This document shows positions 42,853 to 51,932 of a stretch of 56,251 nt of DNA, in pieces. The DNA lies in the NCBI GenBank assembly GCA_034659475.1, contig JAYEHK010000038.1:1-56251 (forward strand), in the 5' to 3' direction. This DNA comes from JAYEHK01 sp034659475. GTDB taxonomy: Bacteria; Bacillota; Syntrophomonadia; Syntrophomonadales; Syntrophomonadaceae. The position numbers and the translations under genes are program-made. Each line of letters begins with the position of its first letter. The stretch's first letter is position 1. A model generated the notes under the pieces. It was not told the DNA's origin. It searched no databases and saw nothing but the letters and a program-made list of their open reading frames with translations.

Positions 42853-44658
42853 CTATTCATCATCGTCAGGAATATTATAGTCTGCATCAAAAACGCCGTC
42901 TTCTCCAGGACCCTCTGGGTTAGCATTTTGGTACATCTTGGTCGTAAAGGCATACATTGCATTGGTTAACGCTTCTGTCTTTGCTTCAATGTCCTCAATG
43001 TCATCAGCCTCCATCGCTGCTTTCAGGTCTTCCAGGGCTGCATTAATGCTGTTTTTGTCTTCATCATCCATCTGTTCTTCGCTGTCTTTAATCAATTTTT
43101 CAACCTGATAAACCATGCTGTCAGCGTTGTTATGAACCTCGATCTCGTGCAGGCCTTTTTCATCTTCTTCCGCGAATTTCTCTGCATCCTGTACCATGCG
43201 TTCGATGTCATCATCACTTAATCCAGAAGAGGCCGTGATGGTGATCTTCTGTTCCTGATTGGTTGCCAGATCTTTAGCTGTAACATTAACGATACCGTTT
43301 GCATCAATGTCAAATTTGACTTCTACCTGCGGTACTCCTCTGGGAGCAGGTGCAATTCCGGTTAATTGGAAACGTCCGAGGGTCACATTGTGTTGTGACA
43401 TTTTTCTTTCACCCTGCAGCACATGAATATCTACCGATGGTTGATTATCCGCAGCAGTTGTAAAGACCTGACTCTTGGCAACAGGAATGGTTGTGTTTCT
43501 TTCAATAATGCGGGTAAATACCCCTCCAAGGGTTTCAATACCGAGAGATAATGGGGTTACGTCCAGCAAAACAACATCCGTGATATCTCCTGCGAGCACC
43601 CCACCCTGAATGGCTGCCCCAACGGCTACTACTTCATCCGGGTTGACACCCTTAAACGGTTCTTTACCAATAAAGTTTTTGACTGCGTCCTGAACAGCAG
43701 GAATTCTCGTGGATCCACCAACTAGAATAACCTTGTCAATTTCAGAGTTTTTGAGGCCAGAATCTTTCATTGCCTGTTTGGTTGGACCCATCGTTTTTTC
43801 TACTAAATCAGCAGTCATTTCATTAAATTTAGCCCGGCTAAGTATTCTTTCCAAATGTAATGGTCCATCCTGCGTCGCTGTAATATAAGGTATGTTGATT
43901 TCAGTATTCATCATACCAGAAAGCTCATGTTTTGCTTTTTCCGCTGCTTCTTTTAAACGATGCACAGCCATTTTATCAGTTTTAAGATCAATATTATTTT
44001 CTTTTTTGAACTCGGCAATCAGCCAGTTTATGATTTTGTCATCAAAATCGTCTCCACCCAGACGATTGTTACCTGAGGTTGCTTTTACTTCGATGATTCC
44101 GCCGCCAATTTCCAGAACGGATACATCAAAGGTTCCTCCTCCCAGGTCAAAAATCATGATGGTCTGTCCTTCTTCTTTGTCCAGTCCATATGCCAGTGCT
44201 GCAGCCGTTGGTTCATTAACAATTCTGAGAACCTCAAGTCCTGCAATCTTTCCTGCATCTTTGGTCGCCTGTCTTTGTGAATCCGTAAAATAGGCTGGAA
44301 CGGTGATCACTGCCTGGCTAACCTTTTCTCCCAGATAAGCCTCTGCATCGGCCTTCATCTTCTGCAGCACCATTGCTGATATTTCCTGTGGTGTATGCTG
44401 CTTATCATCAATGCTTACTTTGAAATCGGTTCCCATTTTTCTCTTAATGGACATAACGGTTCGATCAGGATTTGTAACTGCCTGCCTTTTGGCAACTCTC
44501 CCAACCAATCTTTCCCCGGTTTTAGAAAAGCCAACCACTGATGGAGTGATTCTCTCTCCTTCTGCATTGGTGATAACCAATGCTTCACTTCCGTCCATTA
44601 CAGCTATAGCAGAATTTGTAGTTCCTAAATCAATTCCAACAACTCTTCCCATTTTCAT
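42853..44658 (-). CDS. dnaK: Chaperone DnaK (Hsp70)
   Basis: DnaK is the ATP-dependent Hsp70. The 601-residue product has the ATPase domain (VVGIDLGTTNSAIAVMDG, IFDLGGGTFDVSVLEIG, VILVGGSTRIPAVQ) and the substrate-binding domain with a C-terminal acidic tail (DGVFDADYNIPDDDE). It is the common short Gram-positive form lacking part of the insert near the N-terminus. It lies 60 bp after grpE. Confidence 0.98.
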   Translation of the reverse strand: MKMGRVVGIDLGTTNSAIAVMDGSEALVITNAEGERITPSVVGFSKTGERLVGRVAKRQAVTNPDRTVMSIKRKMGTDFKVSIDDKQHTPQEISAMVLQKMKADAEAYLGEKVSQAVITVPAYFTDSQRQATKDAGKIAGLEVLRIVNEPTAAALAYGLDKEEGQTIMIFDLGGGTFDVSVLEIGGGIIEVKATSGNNRLGGDDFDDKIINWLIAEFKKENNIDLKTDKMAVHRLKEAAEKAKHELSGMMNTEINIPYITATQDGPLHLERILSRAKFNEMTADLVEKTMGPTKQAMKDSGLKNSEIDKVILVGGSTRIPAVQDAVKNFIGKEPFKGVNPDEVVAVGAAIQGGVLAGDITDVVLLDVTPLSLGIETLGGVFTRIIERNTTIPVAKSQVFTTAADNQPSVDIHVLQGERKMSQHNVTLGRFQLTGIAPAPRGVPQVEVKFDIDANGIVNVTAKDLATNQEQKITITASSGLSDDDIERMVQDAEKFAEEDEKGLHEIEVHNNADSMVYQVEKLIKDSEEQMDDEDKNSINAALEDLKAAMEADDIEDIEAKTEALTNAMYAFTTKMYQNANPEGPGEDGVFDADYNIPDDDE

Positions 44659-44718
44659 GGCACCTCCAATATTTATTTTGTTACATCTGGTTTTCTTTTA
44701 TCGTAAACCCTACCTTTT

Positions 44719-45285
44719 TCAGGTTGAACTAACCTTTACCAGCGCGGGGCGTATGACTCTATCATGTAAAATATATCCCCTTTGCATGACTTCCATTACG
44801 GTGTTTTCTGGAAATGCGTCCGTCGCTTCTACCACTAGTGGCTGATGAACCTGCGGATCAAACGGTTTTCCCTCTGCTTCAATAACCTGCAAACCTTCAT
44901 TTGTTAACAAATCCAAAAGATTTTTGGCTGTCATCTCTACCCCTTTTTGAAGAGCCTCTCTGTCATTGGATGTCTGTGAAACGGCAATCGCTCTTTCCAA
45001 ATCATCCAAAATAGGTAATATCTTTTTTATTAAGGAAACATTACCGTATTTTATGTACTCTTCTTTATCCCGCTGGGTACGCTTTTTGATGTTTTCCACA
45101 TCAGCCAGCGCTCGGAGACACTGATCATAATATTTTTTTGCTTCTTCCTTCTGCTTCTCAATTTCTTCGCTTAATAACGTCTCTTTGCTCTCTTCTGTGA
45201 GTATGTCTGCAGCCTCTTCTATGCCTTGCGCTTCCTCTTGACTCACATTTTCGTCATCAAGCGGCTGACCAGTCGTGCTTGTCAT
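44719..45285 (-). CDS. grpE: Nucleotide exchange factor GrpE
   Basis: GrpE releases ADP from DnaK. The 188-residue product has an acidic N-terminus, a long coiled coil (about 40-90) and a C-terminal beta domain with GVEMTAKNLLDLL and VMQRGYILHDRVIRPALVKVS. It begins 12 bp after the chaperonin gene. Confidence 0.97.
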   Translation of the reverse strand: MTSTTGQPLDDENVSQEEAQGIEEAADILTEESKETLLSEEIEKQKEEAKKYYDQCLRALADVENIKKRTQRDKEEYIKYGNVSLIKKILPILDDLERAIAVSQTSNDREALQKGVEMTAKNLLDLLTNEGLQVIEAEGKPFDPQVHQPLVVEATDAFPENTVMEVMQRGYILHDRVIRPALVKVSST

Positions 45286-45297
45286 GTTATCCCACCT

Positions 45298-46863
45298 CTA
45301 CTCTAAAATGTTCATTGCATTCATGCCTGCAGCATTAACTTCCTTCATTTTCACGATGGTGTTAATCTTCAAAATAGCTGTCGCTACCTCGCTTGCAGCT
45401 TTCAACGCATGTATTTTCACCAACACAGGATCTACAACACCCTTTTCTACGCTGTCACACAGGGTACCATCATCACAGTTCATGGCAATTGAATCTTTTT
45501 CTTGCCTCATCTGTTCAGCAGTAATCGCCGACAGTTTTTCCAGTGGATTAAATCCTGCATTGGAAGCAATACAAGAAAAGGGTCTAAGTAATGCCTCTTT
45601 GACGCATATCACACCATATGCCGCCATTCCTTTTACATCCCTGGCAATCTGTTCAAGTTGATTGGCAACCCATATTTCTATGGCGCCTCCTCCTGGAACC
45701 ACACCGTTTTTTAGTGCCGCCTGAACAGCAGATGCGGCATCAAACGCAATGCGTTCCCGTTCATCCACAACCTCTTCTGTGGCTGCGCCGATTAAGATCG
45801 TTGCGTGAGGCTCACCTATCCCACCCAGGATCTGCGAATAACCATTTTTATCATTGACTTCCAGGCGCTGTGCATTCCCCAAACACCCTGCAATCACCTC
45901 GGATTCGCGATTCAAACCGGCTCGCTTAATTTTACGGGCATCTGTGTACAGGGCGATTTTATCCATTTCCTTCATGGGCACTCTCTGGATAGCAACAATC
46001 CCTGCATCTGTGAGCCTTTGTTCAGCCAGATCATCAATGCTTCGGTCTGTCAGGATCACATTAACACCCATCTGACATATGGCACGGAGTTTATTTTCGA
46101 ATTTCTCTTTGTTCTGAATATAGTATTTAAATCCAGCCTCGGTCCCTCTGGCTTCTCGATCTACTTCGTCAGGGGCCAGGGCATCGTCAATAAGCAGGAT
46201 CTTACAATTGTCCATCACCCTGGGCATCTCTTTGTTCATGGGTACTTTATTAATAAAAATACCCTCCAGCACCTGATTTTCCACACCTTCGCGAGCAATC
46301 ACTGCATCAGCGAATCGATAATCTGGATTAAGCAACTTTTCTTTTCCCAATAAACTGGCACCTTGAATCACCAAACCGGCCAAGTCTTGTTCTCCGCGAC
46401 CTGCAATGCAGGCAACATCAAACAGCAGTTTATCTTCCATGGAATGAATGGCAAGGCTATGTTCTTCGATCAGTTCAACAGCAGCTTCAACGCCCGTCTT
46501 AATCCCTTGAATCACTTGGGTAACCGGCACTCCTTTTAATACCTGATTGGCACCTTCGGCAACCAGAGATCCTGCCCAAATGGTCGAGGTGGTTGTTCCA
46601 TCTCCTACTTCTACCTGTTGCGATCGGGCCGCATTAATAATCATTCGAGCAACCGGGTGATTCACTTCCATCAACCGTAAAATGGTTACGCCATCATTGC
46701 TGATAACAACATCCCCGGTACGGTCTACCATCATTATATCCAACCCTCTGGGGCCAATGGTTCCTTCTATGGTCTGTGAAATCACTCTGGCCGCCGCAGC
46801 ATTGCTGAGCAGCGTTTGGAATTTGTCATCCACTTCGTTATTTGTAATTGGCTTATCAGACAT
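45298..46863 (-). CDS. Group III (archaeal-like) chaperonin
   Basis: The 521-residue product is a thermosome/CCT-like chaperonin, not GroEL. It has EGTIGPRGLDIMMVD at about 33-47 and VISNDGVTILRLMEV, the ATP-binding GDGTTTSTIWAG (87-98), VVPGGGAIEIWV and a C-terminal VLVKIHALKAASEVATAILKIN, all in the archaeal pattern. Group III chaperonins, described in Carboxydothermus and other Bacillota, lie within the dnaK operon and work with a built-in lid without GroES. Here it sits between hrcA and grpE, which fits that description exactly. No GroES or GroEL gene is in the window. Confidence 0.95.
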   Translation of the reverse strand: MSDKPITNNEVDDKFQTLLSNAAAARVISQTIEGTIGPRGLDIMMVDRTGDVVISNDGVTILRLMEVNHPVARMIINAARSQQVEVGDGTTTSTIWAGSLVAEGANQVLKGVPVTQVIQGIKTGVEAAVELIEEHSLAIHSMEDKLLFDVACIAGRGEQDLAGLVIQGASLLGKEKLLNPDYRFADAVIAREGVENQVLEGIFINKVPMNKEMPRVMDNCKILLIDDALAPDEVDREARGTEAGFKYYIQNKEKFENKLRAICQMGVNVILTDRSIDDLAEQRLTDAGIVAIQRVPMKEMDKIALYTDARKIKRAGLNRESEVIAGCLGNAQRLEVNDKNGYSQILGGIGEPHATILIGAATEEVVDERERIAFDAASAVQAALKNGVVPGGGAIEIWVANQLEQIARDVKGMAAYGVICVKEALLRPFSCIASNAGFNPLEKLSAITAEQMRQEKDSIAMNCDDGTLCDSVEKGVVDPVLVKIHALKAASEVATAILKINTIVKMKEVNAAGMNAMNILE

Positions 46864-46874
46864 TTTAAACTCCT

Positions 46875-47906
46875 TTATTTATAAAAGGTCTCCCGAAGAA
46901 TCTCTTCAATGATAGACCGAACAGATTCAACGGTTCCTGCTGCTTTCCCATATTCCATTCGAACCGGTCCAATTAACCCTATTTTCCCCATTGCACCAGC
47001 TGCTTTATACCCGGCAACTACCACACTCATTTCCTGAATATCCTCCAGTTCATTTTCCCTGCCTATGCGGATATTCACTTCTTCACTCACTTCATCAGGA
47101 ACAATATCACGTAACTGTCCTTCTGTATCGAGCAGCATGAGAATTCGTTTAAGTTTATCCAGATCTTTGAACTCGGGTTCTTTTAAAATATTTAACGCTC
47201 CACTGATGACCACTTTATCCTCTGCTGCATTATCTAGCAAGCCATCAATGGCGTCCAATGCACTATCAATGACACTACGTCGTTGCCTTAATTCGTCCCG
47301 GAGATTTTGCAGATCACTGCGCTTCAGTTCATTTAGCCTTCTGCCCTGAAAAATCCTATTGAAAAGATCGGCTATAATCTGAAGATCCTCTGACTTAATG
47401 GACGGTGGAATGTCAATTTTGCGATGCATAATTAACCCCATATCCGTAACCAGCAGAACCAACGCCTGACCTTCCCGCAGAGGAACAATTTGCAGATATC
47501 TGAACTGACTTACCTTGACGGAGGGTACAATGATAAACGAAGCATAATTGGTAATCTGTGATAAAAAATGGGAAACTCCTTCAACCACCGTACTCCATTC
47601 TTCCACTCGCTCACCCAGGAGCTGGTGAAGGAATGTCGCCTCTTCTTCCGTAAGGTTTTCCTTTTCCATCATACAATCAACAAAATAGCGAAATCCCTGC
47701 TGGGAAGGAATTCTACCCGCAGAGGTATGCGGTTGTTCCAAGTATCCCATTTCCTCAAGATCAGCCATTTCATTGCGCACTGTCGCAGCACTGATGTTCA
47801 GAGAATGCCTTCTAACCACTGCCCTTGAACCAACAGGTTCCGCCGTCTCAACGTAATCTTTGATAATGGATTCAAGTATTAATTTTTTTCTTTCATCTAT
47901 TGTCAT
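46875..47906 (-). CDS. hrcA: Heat-shock repressor HrcA
   Basis: HrcA binds CIRCE and represses chaperone operons. The product (343 residues from ATG 47906) has an N-terminal winged HTH (about 1-75, VGSRAVVRRHSLNISAATVRNEMADLEEMGYL) and the GAF-like dimerisation domain. ATG 47906 is chosen because the longer frame passes through the CIRCE element. It heads the hrcA-chaperonin-grpE-dnaK-dnaJ operon and represses itself. Confidence 0.97.
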   Translation of the reverse strand: MTIDERKKLILESIIKDYVETAEPVGSRAVVRRHSLNISAATVRNEMADLEEMGYLEQPHTSAGRIPSQQGFRYFVDCMMEKENLTEEEATFLHQLLGERVEEWSTVVEGVSHFLSQITNYASFIIVPSVKVSQFRYLQIVPLREGQALVLLVTDMGLIMHRKIDIPPSIKSEDLQIIADLFNRIFQGRRLNELKRSDLQNLRDELRQRRSVIDSALDAIDGLLDNAAEDKVVISGALNILKEPEFKDLDKLKRILMLLDTEGQLRDIVPDEVSEEVNIRIGRENELEDIQEMSVVVAGYKAAGAMGKIGLIGPVRMEYGKAAGTVESVRSIIEEILRETFYK

Positions 47907-47923
47907 CTTTATCACCCACTCTG

Positions 47924-47950
47924 TTAGCACTCAACTCAATCGAGTGCTAA
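47924..47950. promoter_or_regulatory. CIRCE operator
   Basis: A perfect CIRCE, TTAGCACTC-N9-GAGTGCTAA, lies 17 bp upstream of the hrcA start. HrcA binding here represses the operon, including the group III chaperonin. Confidence 0.98.
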
Positions 47951-47964
47951 TCGGTGTTAATTAC

Positions 47965-47993
47965 AAAATAGCATCAGTCTTTTTCTTTGTCAA
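47965..47993 (-). promoter_or_regulatory. SigA promoter of the hrcA operon
   Basis: TTGACA (47988-47993) and TATTTT (47965-47970) are spaced by 17 bp on the minus strand, with CIRCE immediately downstream. Confidence 0.88.
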
Positions 47994-48002
47994 GCACCTT
48001 GT

Positions 48003-49148
48003 TCAACGCAAAAACCGGTAAAAAACCTCGTTAGAAACAAAATACGCCGCTCTAGTCAGACAGATGCTGTTTAAGTCCTGATTAAGCAACCCATTATGGA
48101 CACAGTATTCAATTTCCTCTTCATATGTTTCAAATAGGTCCACACCAAAACGGTGTAAAAATTCGTTCCGATCAATCCCCTTGCATAAACGAAGTCCCAT
48201 TACAACTGCTTCTGCTATTCGTCCCTCATTTGTCATTTCTTCAAGAACCTCATTCGGGATCTCCTCCCCTTGTTCCCCAGCTTCGATATATTTGCGGACG
48301 GAAGCTATATTCATACTGCGAACATTTCCCTCAAGGCTTACAGCACCGGCACCAATCCCCATATAGTCAGCAGATTGCCAATATAAAACATTGTGCTGAC
48401 ATTCATAACCAGGTTTTGAATAATTGGATAGCTCATACTGCTGATAACCATATGGTGCAACCGTTTGTAAGATTTGTTCATGCATATCCGCCTGCATATC
48501 ATCTTCTGGAAGCATCATGTTACCCTTTTCTATTTTGTGAGCCATGGGCGTATTTGATGCAAGCTGTAACAAATAGGTGGAAAGGTGATCAATATCAAAT
48601 TTTACTGCCTGGTTCAAACTATATTGCCAGTCCGCAATACTTTGACCAGGTATCCCATAAATAAGATCGAGATTCACATTGTGAATGGAGGTTTTCGCAA
48701 CCATTTCCAGTGTCTTCATCAGTTCTTTAGCGTCGTGAATACGCCCCATTATTCTTAACTCCGTGTCCAGAAAACTCTGTCCGCCAATGGAGAGTCGGTT
48801 TATGCCAGCAGTTCCAAGTTCCTGCATTTGTTGAAACTGCAAAGTAGCCGGATTTGCTTCTAAAGAAATCTCCGGCCCTCCGTCCACAAATTTGTAGTTG
48901 GCAAAAACTGCTTCTAAAATTCTACTCACCTGATCCGGCAACAAAAGACTGGGCGTTCCGCCACCCAAAAAGATCGTATCAAACTGTGCATGGTTCCAAC
49001 GGGCGGCCTTCATCCGAAGTTCAGCAATCAGCGCACAGGTATAGCGTTCCAAAATATCTGGGGTTGCCCCTGTCACTGAAAAAAAATCACAGTAATCGCA
49101 TTTACGAATACAAAATGGAATGTGAATATATAATGCATTGGGTATCAT
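48003..49148 (-). CDS. hemW: Radical SAM protein HemW
   Basis: HemW is the HemN-like radical SAM protein that acts as a heme chaperone rather than as coproporphyrinogen oxidase. The 381-residue product has the radical SAM CIRKCDYCDFFS motif at about 13-24, GGGTPSLL, and EANPATLQFQQM. The HemN-specific N-terminal cysteine is absent. It lies six bases after lepA. Confidence 0.94.
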   Translation of the reverse strand: MIPNALYIHIPFCIRKCDYCDFFSVTGATPDILERYTCALIAELRMKAARWNHAQFDTIFLGGGTPSLLLPDQVSRILEAVFANYKFVDGGPEISLEANPATLQFQQMQELGTAGINRLSIGGQSFLDTELRIMGRIHDAKELMKTLEMVAKTSIHNVNLDLIYGIPGQSIADWQYSLNQAVKFDIDHLSTYLLQLASNTPMAHKIEKGNMMLPEDDMQADMHEQILQTVAPYGYQQYELSNYSKPGYECQHNVLYWQSADYMGIGAGAVSLEGNVRSMNIASVRKYIEAGEQGEEIPNEVLEEMTNEGRIAEAVVMGLRLCKGIDRNEFLHRFGVDLFETYEEEIEYCVHNGLLNQDLNSICLTRAAYFVSNEVFYRFLR

Positions 49149-49154
49149 GGCGTT

Positions 49155-50957
49155 CTACCTGTCCCCTTCAATATCCATAACAGACATGAAGGCATCACGG
49201 GGAACTTCCACACGTCCAATTTGTTTCATGCGTTTCTTGCCTTCTTTTTGCTTTTCCAGCAGCTTTTTCTTACGGCTGATGTCCCCGCCGTAGCACTTCG
49301 CCAGTACATCTTTGCGCATGGCTTTTACGTTTTCACGGGCAATAACCCGAGTGCCTACAGAGGCCTGTATCGCGACCTCATACATCTGCCGGGGAATGAT
49401 CTTGCGGAGTTTTTCTGCCAGTGATCTTCCCCGATAGTAGGAATTTTCTTTGTGCACGATCGTGCTGAGTGCGTCTACGGTTTCGCCATTCAACATGATG
49501 TCGAGCTTAACCAGATCTGAAACCTCATAACCAAAAAGCTCATAATCCAGTGATGCATAACCCCTCGTCCGGGATTTCAAGCCATCAAAGAAATCAAACA
49601 GGATCTCTGCCAGAGGCAGTTTATATGTCAACACAACACGATGGGTCGTGATGTATTCCATATTCACATACTTTCCTCGTTTTTCCTGACACAACTCCAT
49701 AACCGTCCCTACATAGTCGTTGGGCACCATAACCGATGTCTTTACATAGGGTTCCATAACCCGGTCAATCCGCTGTGGATCCGGCCAGTGCGCAGGATTT
49801 TGGATAGATAATTCGCTGCCATCTGTAAGCAATACCCGATATATTACGCTGGGTGCAGTCGCCAGAAGGGTGAGGTCATATTCTCGTTCCAACCGTTCCC
49901 GCACAATCTCCATATGTAATAGTCCCAGAAACCCACAACGAAAGCCAAAGCCCAGTGCTTCAGAGGTATCCGGTTCATAGAATAACGAGGCATCATTCAG
50001 CTTTAATTTTTCCAAAGCGTCTCGGAGGCGTTCAAAATCATTGTTTTCCAACGGATAAAGTCCGCAAAACACCACCGGTTTTACTTCTTTATAGCCTGCA
50101 AGTGCCTGTGCAGCTGGTCGGCTCGCACCAGTAATGGTATCTCCCACCTTGGTATCGGAAACGGTTTTTATGGTTGCCGCCAGATATCCTACTTCTCCTA
50201 CCGAAAGGCTTTCCACAGGCGTCATATTCGGCGTTAAAACCCCGATTTCCGTGAGTTCATATTCCTTTCCAGTAGACATCATGCGAATCATATCGCCTTT
50301 TTTCAATGTGCCGGATTCAATACGTATATACGAGATCGCCCCTTTGTAGGCATCAAAATACGAATCGAATATCAGCGCTCGGAGTTCTGCCTCAGGATCT
50401 CCCTTCACAGGCGGAATTTTACGAACAATGGCTTCGAGCACTTCTTCAATACCGATTCCCAGCTTCGCTGAAATCGGAATAATCTCTTCGCGATCAATCC
50501 CCAGTACATTTTCCATTTCTTCTTTTGCTGCTTCAACATCCGCACCGGGAAGATCGATTTTATTGGCTACCCCAACAATCTCCAGATCCAGATCCATCGC
50601 CATATACACATTTGCCAGTGTCTGTGCCTCAATTCCCTGGGACGCATCAACGACCAGCAAAGCACCTTCGCAGGATGCCAGGCTTCTTGATACCTCATAA
50701 GAAAAATCAACATGCCCCGGTGTGTCAATGAGATTCAGGATATAGGTCTGTCCATCTCTGGCTTTATACTCCAGCCGAACCGGTTGCAGCTTTATAGTAA
50801 TGCCCTTTTCTCTTTCAAGATCCATCTTATCCAGATATTGCTCCCGCATTTCACGCTCTGTAAGCGCTCCCGTATATTGCATCAAGCGATCTGCCAGGGT
50901 TGATTTTCCGTGATCTATATGGGCGATAATACTAAAATTGCGAATTCTGTTCTGCAA
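49155..50957 (-). CDS. lepA: Elongation factor 4 (LepA)
   Basis: LepA is a translational GTPase with a back-translocation activity. The 600-residue product has G1 AHIDHGKSTL, G3 DTPGHVD, G4 NKIDLP, domains II, III and V like EF-G, and the LepA-specific C-terminal domain (GGDISRKKKLLEKQKEGKKRMK). The start codon is TTG with GGAGGG upstream. Confidence 0.98.
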   Translation of the reverse strand: MQNRIRNFSIIAHIDHGKSTLADRLMQYTGALTEREMREQYLDKMDLEREKGITIKLQPVRLEYKARDGQTYILNLIDTPGHVDFSYEVSRSLASCEGALLVVDASQGIEAQTLANVYMAMDLDLEIVGVANKIDLPGADVEAAKEEMENVLGIDREEIIPISAKLGIGIEEVLEAIVRKIPPVKGDPEAELRALIFDSYFDAYKGAISYIRIESGTLKKGDMIRMMSTGKEYELTEIGVLTPNMTPVESLSVGEVGYLAATIKTVSDTKVGDTITGASRPAAQALAGYKEVKPVVFCGLYPLENNDFERLRDALEKLKLNDASLFYEPDTSEALGFGFRCGFLGLLHMEIVRERLEREYDLTLLATAPSVIYRVLLTDGSELSIQNPAHWPDPQRIDRVMEPYVKTSVMVPNDYVGTVMELCQEKRGKYVNMEYITTHRVVLTYKLPLAEILFDFFDGLKSRTRGYASLDYELFGYEVSDLVKLDIMLNGETVDALSTIVHKENSYYRGRSLAEKLRKIIPRQMYEVAIQASVGTRVIARENVKAMRKDVLAKCYGGDISRKKKLLEKQKEGKKRMKQIGRVEVPRDAFMSVMDIEGDR

Positions 50958-51011
50958 AGTGAACCCTCCATTAAATTGGATATTTCATATTCCATCAAAT
51001 CATTGCAATAA

Positions 51012-51041
51012 ATTATACCTTATTATTAACCTTCTATACAA
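51012..51041 (-). promoter_or_regulatory. Promoter of lepA-hemW
   Basis: TTGTAT (51036-51041) and TATAAT (51012-51017) are spaced by 18 bp on the minus strand. Confidence 0.75.
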
Positions 51042-51049
51042 TCGTTCAT

Positions 51050-51092
51050 AAAAAACGAATTCACCAACGAAAACCATCCTCATTGGTGAATT
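51050..51092 (-). terminator. Terminator upstream of lepA, closing the spoIIP unit
   Basis: The stem AATTCACCAA/TTGGTGAATT (51083-51092 with 51058-51067) is followed by CGTTTTTT on the minus strand. Confidence 0.88.
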
Positions 51093-51094
51093 AA

Positions 51095-51629
51095 CTCAAG
51101 TTTCGCCCTTGACATATTATACCTCAAGTTTCGCAGTTGACAGATAATACGAAGGATAGTTGGTTAGTTGGAAAGGGACAGAGGAACGATAAAACACAGG
51201 CTCGCTTTGCTCGCACGCAGGCCCTTCGGGCACACTGATTAACGCTGATGATTTTTTAATCATTGGGACCAGACGGTTTTCCTTGATAAATTAAGTCAAC
51301 AATGGAGAAGGTTCTTGATTATTCGGTTCCTTTTTATTACTTATTGATGTGTCAACTGGAAAAGTTGAATTTATGAAGGCTGGATGCCTGACTCCAACTT
51401 ATCAATCCCCATGCCCCATGATCGCAAAATACAACCGAGTATTAAAATGGTTAGAATAGCGTGGTAGTGTTATCCCTACTAGCAGATTTGACAGTTTAAT
51501 AGAGAGGCTCTCCTGAAGAATAGTATTTAGGAGAGCCTGTGTTTTATCGTTCCTCTGTCCCTTTCCAACTAGCCAACTAACCAACTATCCAACTTTACTT
51601 CGCATTATATGTCTACTGCGAAAGTTGAA
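51095..51629. mobile_element. 535-bp MITE-like element with long inverted arms
   Basis: A 38-bp stretch at 51166-51203 is repeated perfectly inverted at 51533-51570, and the outer sequences (CTCAAGTTTCGCAG...TTGACA at the left, TCAACTTTCGCAG...AGACAT at the right, inverted) extend the arms to the ends. The left end is duplicated in a 28-bp direct repeat (CTCAAGTTTCGC at 51095 and 51123). GATAGTTGGTTAGTTGG-like repeats lie inside both arms. No transposase frame is present, so it is non-autonomous or decayed. It separates the lepA promoter from the yqxA-like gene, and its right end gives that gene its stop codon. Confidence 0.8.
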
Positions 51630-51932
51630 TTAATAAAAGACCAGCACGCGGAAAATGCGCCAGATTTTACAGAGGTATTGTTTGGTTGCTTCTATGCATG
51701 GTCTTACGCGCTGCCATAGTATATCGAGCCTCGAAATAGTTGATTCCCTGGAGCAGTCGTAGTGCTGTCCAAGAAAGGTTACAACTAGCTGACCATCTCC
51801 TATATGGGCATTGATAATATCCGGTCTGTCTTCTCCGGTCAAACAATTCATTCCCGCATTGCTAGTGTTTAATCCTGCACCAACTAATACCAGGAGTAAA
51901 AGTACCAGTAAAAACCGGTACAGCGTTTTCAT
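51630..51932 (-). CDS. Small exported protein at the yqxA position
   Basis: The 100-residue product has an N-terminal membrane or signal segment (LYRFLLVLLLLVLVGAGLNTS) and a short extracytoplasmic part with three cysteines (C30, C60 and C88 region). In Bacillus the gene between spoIIP and lepA is yqxA (DUF3679); this has the same place and general form, but sequence similarity is not certain. It overlaps the spoIIP stop by four bases. Its last codons run into the boundary of the neighbouring element, so the C-terminus may be altered. Confidence 0.7.
   Translation of the reverse strand: MKTLYRFLLVLLLLVLVGAGLNTSNAGMNCLTGEDRPDIINAHIGDGQLVVTFLGQHYDCSRESTISRLDILWQRVRPCIEATKQYLCKIWRIFRVLVFY

Noticed and set aside
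47907..47930. Longer hrcA start
   Set aside because: It would place coding sequence on the CIRCE element.
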